Assembly (NCBI GenBank): GCA_035591015.1
Contig: JAXIUW010233174.1
Location: forward strand, 1-10,174
Direction of reading: 5' to 3'
DNA length: 10,174 bases
Source: Cephalothrix simula
Taxonomy: Eukaryota; Nemertea; Palaeonemertea; Archinemertea; Cephalotrichidae
Positions 1-7,472 of this stretch are shown one piece after another (within the stretch, counting starts at the first letter, position 1; each line of letters starts with the position of its first letter). The notes beneath the pieces are model-generated. The model saw nothing but the letters and a program-made list of their open reading frames with translations, was not told where the DNA came from and made no database searches. Both the position numbers and the translations under genes were made by a program.

Positions 1-47
1 CTATAATATTGCACACATTTTTGCATATTAGAATCATGATGCCATGG

Positions 48-63
48 TAGCGCCACCTGGGAG
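48..63. promoter_or_regulatory. CTCF-like motif
   Basis: The word TAGCGCCACCTGGGAG agrees with the reverse of the commonly cited CTCF core (TAGCGCCCCCTGGTGG) at 13 of 16 positions. It also contains GCGCCACCT, the core described for the fly factor. This is motif resemblance only. CTCF is known from bilaterian animals, so the call matters only if the host is one. The site may simply be part of an interspersed repeat that continues to the TTAA-flanked element at 190. Confidence 0.25.
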
Positions 64-115
64 TGAAAACAGCGTTAATTTTTCTGAACTCAGAAGGCGC
101 GCTTGGGGACAATGT

Positions 116-150
116 TGACGTCATAGAATTTCAATATGCAAATTATGCAT
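116..150. promoter_or_regulatory. CRE palindrome followed by a POU octamer
   Basis: A full cAMP-response-element palindrome TGACGTCA lies at 116-123. It is followed at 136-143 by the exact octamer ATGCAAAT, which runs into ATGCAT (145-150). These are consensus binding words for CREB/ATF and POU-homeodomain factors respectively. I see no TATA box, initiator or open reading frame placed to make this a promoter. It could be chance or part of a repeat. Confidence 0.2.
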
Positions 151-189
151 ACTTAATGCATTAATACAATATTCTACGATGTATCACTA

Positions 190-354
190 TTAAAGCTGTT
201 CTAGAGTCACCATCGCTGGCAAAAATATTAGCCAGCGATCAAATATGAGAGCGCAGGAACCGTAACATTTTTATTCAATACATAATATTATAAAGCTTCG
301 GCGCTCTGGTAAATCTGTTCGCAGGCGCGATGGTGTCTCTAAAACAGCCTTTAA
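190..354. mobile_element. TTAA-flanked miniature inverted-repeat element
   Basis: TTAA at 190-193 and TTAA at 351-354 directly bound about 157 bp whose ends are inverted copies of each other. The left end is 194-216 (AGCTGTTCTAGAG then CACCATCGC). The right end is 327-350 (GCGATGGTG then CTCTAAAACAGCCT). The arms differ by two substitutions and one inserted base. TTAA target duplication is the hallmark of piggyBac-type transposition, so a non-autonomous piggyBac-like MITE is the natural inference, although the tips do not start with the usual run of C. There is no coding capacity. A strong internal hairpin sits beside the left arm. Confidence 0.55.
212..239. repeat. 9-bp stem-loop inside the TTAA element
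   Basis: ATCGCTGGC (212-220) and GCCAGCGAT (231-239) are perfect inverted copies around a 10-base AT-only loop. The stem overlaps the inner part of the left terminal repeat. The same sequence can therefore pair locally or with the right terminus. Confidence 0.75.
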
Positions 355-811
355 ACGACTGGCTTTTATTTTTTGCGGCCATATTCCAGTCAATGTTCTA
401 AAAAATATATCATTTAGGATAGTGAAACTTTAATTCCGTAAAAATTTTCGAGCAATTGCAATTTTAAGCCAAACTTGAATTGGAAAAATCATTTCAAAGA
501 TTATTTAAACCACACTTAAAGTTTCATCTTTAACTTCATCGTCGACGAAAAAAATGACAGTAATCAAAGACAAGTAAATAGTTCAAAAATCTTAAATATA
601 CCTAATTGGAGCCCTGAAGGAGGCCTCTCTACTTAAAGATGGCTCCAGTAGCAAAGGAAAACGCAACATCTGCAAACAAATCGATTATTTCATAGTGCAT
701 AACGGCAGATCTTATGATTTGAAGTTACGGTGAAAGCTCTTAAAGACCACGATCGGTCCCACGTCAGATCATGAATATTTTACTGAACAAATGATTGAGG
801 AGGGTTGTACC
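355..811. other. Non-coding stretch, no clear element
   Basis: I see no open frame of note and no strong repeat here. TGGAGCC (606-613 region) and GGCTCCA (about 640-647) form a short inverted pair around AGGAGGCCTCT. The string AGACCACGATCG near 743-755 recurs at 3847-3858, too short to define a repeat family. Confidence 0.4.
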
Positions 812-969
812 ATCGACTAAATCTCTCTAAGTAGCCAAACGATACTTTATATGAGTAAGAACTTTCGGAAGCCGATATTTACATAAAAAACATGAAGACA
901 ATTTTAAAGTTACCATATACCGGTAGATAGAGATTTTGACAATTTTTAGGGGCGAGAAATTTAGTCGAT
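812..969. repeat. Spaced inverted repeat, possible old MITE
   Basis: ATCGACTAAATCTCTC (812-827) is matched in inverse at 954-969 with a single mismatch over 16 bases, leaving 126 bp between. The overall size of about 158 bp is close to that of the TTAA-flanked element at 190-354, but the arm sequence is different. No target-site duplication is visible at the outer edges, so this may be a decayed element or the core of a larger one. No coding sequence lies inside. Confidence 0.35.
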
Positions 970-1136
970 ATCAGAGACTTCTTTTATTTAATAGCGCACG
1001 ACAAAATGGCGGACATTCGAAAAAAACATCGCTTCAAAACTTTAACGGCCAATTGTTTAAAAACTGGACGCATTTTCTTGTCCGAATCTTTTGAATAAGA
1101 AAGGTATCATAGGTACTTATAAAATAAAACACCATT

Positions 1137-1500
1137 ATACCTTTAAAATAGCACTGGTTCGGTTTTAGAGGGGTTGGCATGGGATTGTATGGCTCCTTGA
1201 TTGGTTGGCGGGAATGGATTCGACGGCGCACAGAACGGTAAAAACACTGGACATGTAGGTATCTTGGGGTCCACATCTTGTAGGCGAGAATATAGGCAAT
1301 AATATAAGGGAAGTACCAGCTTATACCTTTATAAAAGGTGTTGATTCGGTTCCGGAGGGGTTTAAAGGAGGAAGGCATGGAAAATTAAGGCTTCAAGGTT
1401 TGCGAAATGGAGGCGAAGACGGCGCATAGAGTGGTAAAAATTAGACTTGAAGAAGTACGGAAAAGGAAAGAAAATTTGGCAATAAAGGAAAATAATTTAT
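1137..1500. repeat. Two diverged tandem copies of a ~185-bp unit
   Basis: Copy 1 runs from about 1137 to 1321 and copy 2 from 1322 to about 1500. Collinear anchors are TATACCTTTA (1137/1322), GGCATGG (1176/1374), GACGGCGCA (1222/1418), GGTAAAAA (1237/1433) and GGCAATA (1295/1478). The spacing between matched anchors drifts from 185 to 198 and back to 183 through small indels. On the minus strand an open frame (1034-1378) covers copy 1. In a matching frame copy 2 reads a similar short peptide (FYxSxRR), which follows from the DNA duplication and does not prove coding. I do not recognise the family. Confidence 0.7.
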
Positions 1501-1791
1501 GGATTGGCATCTAAAATAAAAGCATTAGTAACGATATTTAACTTTGCAAGCTAAACATTTTGGTTTATAACCCGAAAGGATAACCGAAAACCGTGTTTCG
1601 AGATTTCTTAGTATAGTCAATGATGCTTCAAACGTCAAAGCACTGTCAGGTCCTTGTTACAAAGGCTTCTAGAGTGGAAAATCGAGAGGAGATGGACCCT
1701 ACCTTCTGACTCCGAGTGTGATCACATTTCGATGACGTCTGAATCGTATAGTTTCTGCACTCAAGGAAAAAGATACTGGATGAGGCCATAG
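1501..1791. other. Higher-GC non-coding stretch
   Basis: Between about 1600 and 1800 the GC content rises to near 50 percent locally, noticeably above the surroundings. The longest frame I found by eye is about 45 codons on the minus strand around 1550-1660. No motif or repeat was recognised. It may be an inserted fragment of different origin. Confidence 0.3.
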
Positions 1792-2283
1792 GGCGTTATA
1801 GACTTTGGTTTGTGCAAAGTCATAGCAAACGCATATGTCTTTATCAGGAACATTATACTCCTGGTAGGACATATTTTGAAATCAAAAAAGAAAATGAAAA
1901 TCAAACGCCAGGGGAGCCCAAAATGGCCCGAAAAATATTTTCAGGTGCCCAACGACGCCCATTTCACCCTTTTTGTGTATAAAAGATTAATTGCACTTTC
2001 TCAGCCTAGTTAATCCAATTTAGTTCCTTTGGCGTCATTTTGGGTCATTTTTAAATTTTTTATAAAATCCGAAAAATCCATATTTTACATGTATAGCACC
2101 AACATTTTTGTTCAAAAGGGTCTCCGTGCCATGGGTAACACATATCCCTGCCTAAAAACACTTAAGAGTCGGTCAGTTGCCCCCGCCCTGCGCCCGAATG
2201 TAAATTTGATAGGCCTAATTATTGAAAAACCCGTCATTCTTTCTAGATCAAACTTAGCAAATCCTATATATCTTATAGATTAA
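1792..2283 (+). other. Long open frame broken by one stop, unrecognised
   Basis: One forward frame is open from 1792 to 2283 except for a single TAA at 2011-2013, giving about 163 codons in two parts (67 and 84 residues from their first possible starts). Those starts are TTG, not ATG. The translation is rich in K, F and I and shows no domain I recognise. A run this long with only one stop is somewhat unusual for the composition but not decisive. It could be a decayed exon or transposon remnant, or chance. TATAAAAG at 1978-1985 lies inside it. Confidence 0.15.
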
Positions 2284-2323
2284 CTAATACAAGATTCACT
2301 TAAGTATACTTAAATTCTAATGA

Positions 2324-2424
2324 TTTCTGATCCACTAATCCAAAATGTCCTCAACATTTTATGGACCACTTCACTAGTTGGATCAGAAAGCGAATCCAGC
2401 CTGTCACATCCTACCCTCAGGCTG
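2324..2424. repeat. Nested stem-loop plus adjacent hairpin
   Basis: TTTCTGATCCA (2324-2334) pairs perfectly with TGGATCAGAAA (2379-2389). Inside it AAAATGT (2342-2348) pairs with ACATTTT (2354-2360) around a 5-base loop. Immediately downstream CAGCCTG (2397-2403) pairs with CAGGCTG (2418-2424). Three hairpins in 101 bp suggest the remains of a fold-back element. I see no flanking duplication. Confidence 0.45.
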
Positions 2425-2654
2425 AATCTTAAGGCTTAATTATAACAAGTATTGCGGTCGTAGGGTAGCATTCGATCTTTGGCGCTCATGAATGATTTAA
2501 TCCTTGGGATAATCGAGAGTATGTTACCTCAGGGTTCGACAGGACGGGATAGTTCACACTGCTTCCATTAATTTTGAGGTGCTTGACATTATCTGCTTAT
2601 TTGAAACATATTTTGCCCTTGGGACAAATTTTTAAGGGTAAATATGCGAGGGCA

Positions 2655-2960
2655 AGGCAAGCGCGTTGTTCTAATACCCAATTATTGGTACCACATTTCG
2701 TAGAAAAAAAATTCAAAGCTAGTGTTATGGTACCCAATTTTTGGTACCAAATTTTTTAATTTTTAAAAAGCGCATGATGTTAGTACCCAATGTTTCAGAA
2801 TAAAATTAAATGCGCATGGTTTAGGTACCCATTTTCGGTACCAAATCAGATCAAAATTAAAAGCACGTGTGGATTTGGTAGTCACATTTACAGAACAAAA
2901 TAAATTGGTACCAAATTTTACGGAGCCAAATATTTTAGAATGTTGCAGAAAAAAATTAAA
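2655..2960. repeat. Degenerate minisatellite centred on GGTACC
   Basis: GGTACC occurs six times in about 226 bp (2687, 2729, 2743, 2824, 2837 and 2907). It is embedded in a variable unit of about 42-57 bp of the form GCGCATG, TTTAGGTACCCA, TTTTCGGTACCAAAT, then an A-rich AAAATTAAA tail. CGCATG at 2771 and 2813, and AAAATTAAA at 2802, 2853 and 2952, mark unit boundaries. About six partial units can be traced. Paired GGTACC words inside a unit give each one a small inverted repeat. Open frames crossing it on both strands are by-products of the repetition. Confidence 0.65.
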
Positions 2961-3531
2961 AGTAATTTTGACCAACGAAAAAACTTTTAATTAATTTGAA
3001 TAAAAGTTTATCGGCCGAAAATTCGTGAAAAATCAAAAGCAAGAATTAGTGATTCTTATGGTAAAATAGGCGCGATAAGCAACACTAATCAAAAGTACGC
3101 AATTAGCAAAGTACGCTAATTATCTAAAAATGCTTCAAAATCAAATCAACATCAACGTCAACATCAACATTATACTTGATGTATTTTCTTTATTTTTATT
3201 GGAGAATAAATGCCAATTGTATGTACATGTATATGCTATTTCTACCTTTATATAATCTCTTTTTAGACCAATTTCTATTGCATCTCACACCAAACTATTT
3301 TTTCCTACCTAAAATAAGCTTTTTTTAAACATTTTTATGAAAGTAAGTAATAAACATGACTTATGCAAGCTCCTCCTATAGTTACTAAGGACGAGCCATT
3401 TTCACCCGCTCGCCACCCGATGGGACCTAATAATTTAAATAAGGATTGAAAATATTATGCAACATATCAAGAAAACACCCTAATTTTTGGAGTTATACCG
3501 AACGCAGCGCTATTTCAGAGTGCGACTGATC
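2961..3531. other. AT-rich non-coding stretch
   Basis: No open frame or mobile element was recognised. It includes the short microsatellite at 3145-3168. A small CGAGC/GCTCG inverted pair lies around 3393-3412. Confidence 0.4.
3145..3168. repeat. Hexanucleotide microsatellite (RTCAAC)4
   Basis: Four consecutive 6-bp units read ATCAAC, ATCAAC, GTCAAC, ATCAAC. It is a short simple repeat. Such tracts can be tails of retroposons, but no element body was recognised next to it. Confidence 0.65.
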
Positions 3532-3591
3532 TTTTCATGCTACTCGATTTTTTATTGGGAAAAATTCACAGCGTTTTCCCGAGCATGAAAA
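3532..3591. repeat. Nested inverted repeat, 60 bp
   Basis: TTTTCATGCT (3532-3541) pairs perfectly with AGCATGAAAA (3582-3591). Within it GGGAAAA (3557-3563) pairs with TTTTCCC (3574-3580) around a 10-base loop. Two stacked perfect stems of 10 and 7 bp in 60 bp are unlikely to be chance. It does not match the conserved histone 3' stem-loop or any RNA family I can name. Confidence 0.55.
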
Positions 3592-3974
3592 TAACACAAA
3601 AAGGATTCGTTAATTTAAAGTAAACATAATAGAAAGATCATTAGGCATTCCTTTATTAAGTCAAGCGAATTTGTCTAGTTTTTTGAGTAAACATACGAGC
3701 TTATAATTTGTTGGCTAACCTTTGTTCTGCTTAAGTTTATTTTTCGTCTAGAATGGTCTCATTATAAAGAACATTGTATGTTTTACATGAATTAGTAATA
3801 TATTGACGTGTTTTATGGCCTCTCGCGCTCGGAATCTATCAGGTGCAGACCACGATCGTGTAGCTAAGCCAAGAGTAAGGTAAATTGTCAAATTGTTTGA
3901 CCGGATCCAATTAAAAAAGTTAAGTAACACTCAAAACAAATGAAATATTGAAAAAATCAGGTAAAATGAGCTGG
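3592..3974. other. Non-coding stretch, nothing recognised
   Basis: A minus-strand frame of 60 codons (3748-3930) has no recognisable domain. On the minus strand around 3830-3885 a TGGCTTAGCTA word resembles an RNA polymerase III A-box, and TGATAGATTCC is a weak B-box. The spacing is too short for a tRNA and I do not call one. Confidence 0.35.
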
Positions 3975-4022
3975 TATGACTTATGCTGTTATTTTTCAAG
4001 TATCCTACTTGAACGAGTCATA
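3975..4022. repeat. Two-tier stem-loop
   Basis: TATGACT (3975-3981) pairs with AGTCATA (4016-4022). Inside it TCAAGTA (3996-4002) pairs with TACTTGA (4006-4012) around a 3-base loop. It lies about 85 bp outside the left edge of the long-TIR element. It could be a separate small fold-back sequence. Confidence 0.45.
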
Positions 4023-4107
4023 GGTATAAACGAAGTCGGGTTTGACTGCTATAATAATTTAATCACAGTTACGTTTTAGATTACATGAAGTAAAAATGGA
4101 AATTAAC

Positions 4108-4224
4108 AGCAGTTATCCGATGGGACAATGGCGGAAGCCGCGTTTTGGGTACCGTGTAATTGCGTAAAAATGGCTGAACTTCCGGTTAGAGCATAACTAA
4201 GGAACCGCATAAATTAGGAACCGC
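4108..4224. repeat. Left terminal inverted repeat of the 800-bp element
   Basis: This arm matches 4791-4905 in inverse. The outer part (4124-4140) is more diverged, and the inner part from about 4151 to 4216 is nearly identical. It carries an internal short direct repeat, GGAACCGC at 4201-4208 and again at 4218-4225. The better-conserved inner block suggests either conversion between arms or constraint on that segment. Confidence 0.8.
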
Positions 4225-4240
4225 AAGGAATTTGTGTTAT

Positions 4241-4450
4241 GGAATTTATAAGGCATTGAGATGGTGCAACGTGGTTGGTTAATGTTGATCACGTGATATA
4301 TATATGATGCTCTCTGATTGATCAGTTCTTGTTGCCACTAAGAGCTGGAATTTATAAGGCATTGAGATGGTGCAAGGTGGTTGGTTAATTTTGATTACGT
4401 GATATATATGATACTCTCTGATTGATCAGTTCTTGTTGCCACTAAAAGCT
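4241..4450. repeat. 106-bp tandem duplication inside the element
   Basis: Copy 1 (4241-4346) and copy 2 (4347-4450) both begin GGAATTTATAAGGCATTGAG and end in an AGCT word. They differ by about six substitutions plus one TA step in an alternating TA run (106 against 104 bp). Each copy holds (G)TGATATATATG, CTGATTGATCAG and TTGTTGCCACTAA. Near identity shows that the duplication is younger than the tandem arrays at 1137 and 5281. The first copy contains GATCACGTG, altered to GATTACGTG in the second. Confidence 0.95.
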
Positions 4451-4790
4451 ATCCAACAACGAAGACCCAATCCCTCTATCTGCCCTCGAAGCAAAGATAC
4501 GATGTTATTTCCGAAAATGCCCACTATGCACCGTCATGTAATATTTTACTCGCCGCGCCCTACTGGTTCTAAATATATACATCTAAGTAAGTCATAAAAC
4601 CCCTGCAACACCCTTAATTAGATATATCCCTTAATACAATAAAACCTTAATTAAGCTATATGTTCTTATAAACACCCTCGCTAGGCCCCTAATTAGCCAT
4701 ACAACCTCAAAACAATAGGCTGTTATGTAATACTTATCATTTACACGACCCCAAAGTACCTTTTGCCATAAAAACAGCGTCCTCCGCGCC

Positions 4791-4905
4791 GCGTTCCTTA
4801 TTTATGCGGTTCCTTAGTTATGCTCTAACCGGACGTTCCCCCATTTTTACGCAATTACGCAGCACCCAAAACGCAGCTCCCCCATAGTACCATCGGATAA
4901 CTACT
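4791..4905. repeat. Right terminal inverted repeat of the 800-bp element
   Basis: This is the reverse complement of 4108-4224 with scattered mismatches concentrated towards the tip (4868-4889). It lacks the second GGAACCGC copy in exact form, reading GCGTTCC at 4791-4797. Confidence 0.8.
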
Positions 4906-4909
4906 ATTA

Positions 4910-5280
4910 TCCCAATCTATTGTCTGGCTTCAGAACATAAATTGCCATGTACAGCAAAATATTCAAGGAGTATTTTTTTAATGTCTCAGGGATTTTCACC
5001 CAGAAGATTACTAAAACTGTGCATGAGCATGAGCAGGTTTCAATTATTTTAACATAAATTTGGATTAATTTGCGAAATTTTTCGGTGTGTATGCTATATA
5101 TGGTCCAAAGCTGACAAGATCCTGCAAAATTGGTCAGCAATCTGGTCGGGCAATCATTTTAAAAAATCTTTATAGTTTTTGCATCTTCAAAAGCTTTTAT
5201 TTCGCTTATGACACGAGAGTATAATTAATATTTTTATGGCCATGACACCTTTTCCGCAGACCTTGCCCGTGAAACTCAAA
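4910..5280. other. Non-coding stretch, nothing recognised
   Basis: A minus-strand frame of 77 codons (4907-5140) starts near the element boundary and has no recognisable motif. A short GCATGAGCATGAGCAGG run at about 5021-5037 is a minor direct repeat. Confidence 0.35.
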
Positions 5281-5625
5281 TCTTATCAATGCCAAATGGT
5301 AAACAGTGAATGCGAAAGAATATATAGATGTCCTTCAATCAAACCTTCCCAGCTTACTTGCTGAATGCCAAGGTAAAACGTGGCTTATCTAGCTCGTTTT
5401 TAAGAGTGCCAAGGCGGTTGATAATGTTTGAATCCTTTAATTATCTTCAGTTAGACCTCCCCTGCAAGCTATGAAATAGTGACCTTGCCCTAAAGACCCG
5501 AAAGTAACAAGGCGGGTGATAAGACTTTTTATGGTCTTCAATCAGGCCTCCGTCTGGCATGTAGGCCTACGCATGTACCGGCTTTACATTAATCTTTAAA
5601 TGAATGCCAAAAGGTAAAGGTCTAC
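5281..5625. repeat. Degenerate tandem array, unit ~90-113 bp
   Basis: Recurring words in the same order show three to four decayed units. The TCTTCAATCAGGCCTCC-like word occurs at 5331, 5444 and 5535. CAAGGCGG followed by TTGATAA or GTGATAA occurs at 5410 and 5508. AATGCCAA followed by GGTAAA occurs at 5288, 5364 and 5603. The unit length varies between matched anchors. No unit is intact, so boundaries are approximate. I do not recognise the family, and no open frame follows the repeat. Confidence 0.5.
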
Positions 5626-6255
5626 AAAATTCGTGACTTTAAGGGTGAAATCAACCCGAAATTTATTTGGTTCAGCCCTTTTTTTGCAGTCTTAAATCCA
5701 CACCTATTAGTATCTAAAAAATACACGAATTAATATTCTAAAATGATTATAAGGGACTAAATAATAAATTAAGAGTAATAGAGGACCATAGAGTGGTAAA
5801 CATAACCAACTACTTCCATGGAAAAATTATTCACCGATGACTGATAGAGAATAAGTTCTGTTGACCGAAAATCATTGGTTAGCCACTTGATCAACTTGAC
5901 CGAAAACTGAATCCACTTTGTCTTTGATCAATTGGAACACTTTTCCTTGGAACAGATTGCCTTAAGATTGTTTTTCCCATCGTTTATGAAAAACGAAGGT
6001 GTATTCCTTAATTTCATTGGTTTTGAATACACAACTGCGATGTTATTAAAAATGGGGTAGCTTTCCGACACACATTATACATGCCATGAAGCGAAATTTT
6101 TAAAAGATACATAAAGGGATACTTTTCTGGCAACTACAGGGACGCAACGGTACGTGAATTTAATACATGCATAATTAAGATCAGTATCGTACTCTCAAAA
6201 ACATCGATTTTCCAATAAATTCATTTCTAGTAGATCGTCAGAACTTAAATTGACT
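5626..6255. other. Non-coding stretch with small repeats
   Basis: TTGACCGAAAA occurs twice about 40 bp apart (5860 and 5899 regions). GTGTATTC (5999-6006) pairs with GAATACAC (6025-6032). No gene or element was recognised. Confidence 0.4.
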
Positions 6256-6558
6256 TCATAAGAACTTCATAATCTTTGAACTAACAACGGGACAAATTAT
6301 TAATGTCAACCAAACCGAAGTTATAAAATATTTACCATGATCGATGGTTTTATCATTAGATTCAAGGTGTACGGTAGTTACCGATACCAAATTAAGTTTG
6401 GTATCGGCCATCTCAAAATTGTCAGCGTAAAAATTATAAAAAGTCAATCGAAATAAAGAAATTAGTGGTTTGGACCCCAACATGATATACCAAAATACTG
6501 ACGCCGTTACTTGGCTTTTTCTTTTCCCTGCGAGCAAATAAATTCTAAGGCCTTTCAC
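6256..6558 (-). other. 100-codon open frame, unrecognised
   Basis: This is the longest uninterrupted frame that begins at a possible start in the window. The start is GTG, and a stop lies directly before it. On the minus strand it follows a pyrimidine run ending in AG (about 6563-6578), which would do as a splice acceptor. A GGTAAAT near 6330-6336 could be a donor, giving a possible internal exon of about 225 bp. The translation has no domain I know and the frame contains the hairpin at 6381-6407. Chance remains the simpler explanation. Confidence 0.12.
6381..6407. repeat. Perfect 11-bp stem-loop
   Basis: CCGATACCAAA (6381-6391) and TTTGGTATCGG (6397-6407) are exact inverted copies around TTAAG. 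It has the form of a compact intramolecular hairpin. No U-run or other context identifies it as a terminator, and in a eukaryote that reading would not apply. Confidence 0.8.
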
Positions 6559-7472
6559 TCAAAAAAAGGGAATAGAACTATTGAAGAACTGAGATGAATG
6601 GAACTATCCTTTCCCTAAGGTGAAGTTTTCTACGACCTAACAGTCTACGAGAAGCAAAAATTTGAAGCCTATACGGCAGGATCACTAACACCCTTTTGGC
6701 CCCAGTTTTGCAACCAGTCTTCCTTCTTGCTAGTCCAAAGAGTGAAAATAAAAGAAATTCTTTGCGTGAAAATCTTTCAGAAACCAAAAAGTCTTCTTCA
6801 TAAACTAAAAGGTAGCCACGGAGTCATATCAATGTCGTTTTATTTTTCTTGTATAATTGCTGGTAAATTTTGTACACCAAAATTAACATTTTGTGGTACT
6901 GGCGTGAGATGCTGAGTGCCCTGAATCTTTTCATTTCGTGTCAAATAAAAATGCTTTAATTTTTTCCTTTTTTTAGTGGCGTGTATCGCTTGCGATAGTT
7001 GCTAATGATCGATAAGAGATTCTAAAAGGTATCGGTCGCGTACAATATTAGTCGATCGTTTGACTAATTGACTCGCTCTTTCACACCTGACGAGTTCTCA
7101 TCTTATTCCCTCTTCTGTACCCACTTGCCAAAAGTTGTTCTTGCTCGTGAAAAGTTGTCAAAGACCCAATATTATTAACAATCAATATTTACAAGAAATA
7201 AAATCAACATAATAGACCTGCTACCTATTGAAAATTAGGAACGAGAGGATTCCCACCAACCTAGTGACACGTGATCATGTCTATTATTAACAAGTTGCTA
7301 AATTAATGATGCTAGAGCCAGTTTTCTACCAAAATTGTTGATAGAAGACAGGAAAACGTCGCTTCATTTACGCTCTATTTCCTTGTCACTCATGATATAT
7401 TCACAGTGTCATGCAGTAAAATTTTGGCAGGTGTCGCATAGATTTTTTGATTAGTTTGTCAAGCCTTTTAAG
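6559..7472. other. Non-coding stretch, isolated signals only
   Basis: Short frames occur on both strands around 6578-6915 with no recognisable product. AATAAA at about 6944 is followed by a strong pyrimidine tract ending in AG (6958-6976) that resembles a splice acceptor, but all three frames after it stop within about 13 codons. ATCGCTTGCGAT (about 6986-6998) is a small hairpin. ACGTGATCATGT (7269-7280) is a near-palindrome containing CACGTG-type sequence. Confidence 0.35.

Larger units (their letters stand above)
4106..4906. mobile_element. Non-autonomous DNA transposon with long inverted ends
   Basis: About 800 bp is bounded by inverted repeats of roughly 115 bp (left 4108-4224, right 4791-4905). 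The arms share long exact blocks, including AGTTATCCGATGG at the tips, CGTTTTGGGT, GTAATTGCGTAAAAATGG, and a block of more than 25 identical bases running from the CCGGTTAGAG word through the AAGGAACCGCATAAAT word. A TTA trinucleotide abuts each side (4103-4105 and 4907-4909). A 3-bp TTA duplication would point to PIF/Harbinger, but the exact tip is uncertain by one or two bases, so the superfamily stays open. No transposase frame is present, so any mobility would depend on proteins supplied elsewhere. The interior holds a 106-bp tandem duplication and an AT-rich segment. Confidence 0.75.

Noticed and set aside
1978-1985. TATAAAAG as a TATA box
   Set aside because: No initiator, downstream gene or LTR boundary supports it. 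Such words are common in AT-rich DNA.
2763-2975. Minus-strand open frame of 70 codons
   Set aside because: It lies inside the GGTACC minisatellite, so its openness follows from the repeat.
3830-3885. tRNA-derived SINE head on the minus strand
   Set aside because: The A-box-like word is fair, but the B-box matches poorly and the spacing is about 14 bases too short. No cloverleaf can be drawn.
4907-5140. Minus-strand open frame of 77 codons beside the transposon
   Set aside because: No domain, signal or splice context was recognised. It does not extend into the element as a transposase would.
6578-6915. Overlapping open frames on both strands
   Set aside because: Each is under 70 codons, with no recognisable motif and no ATG-based context. 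Length is within chance expectation.
6958-7020. Splice acceptor followed by a coding exon on the plus strand
   Set aside because: The pyrimidine tract and AG are good, but all three downstream frames stop within about 13 codons.
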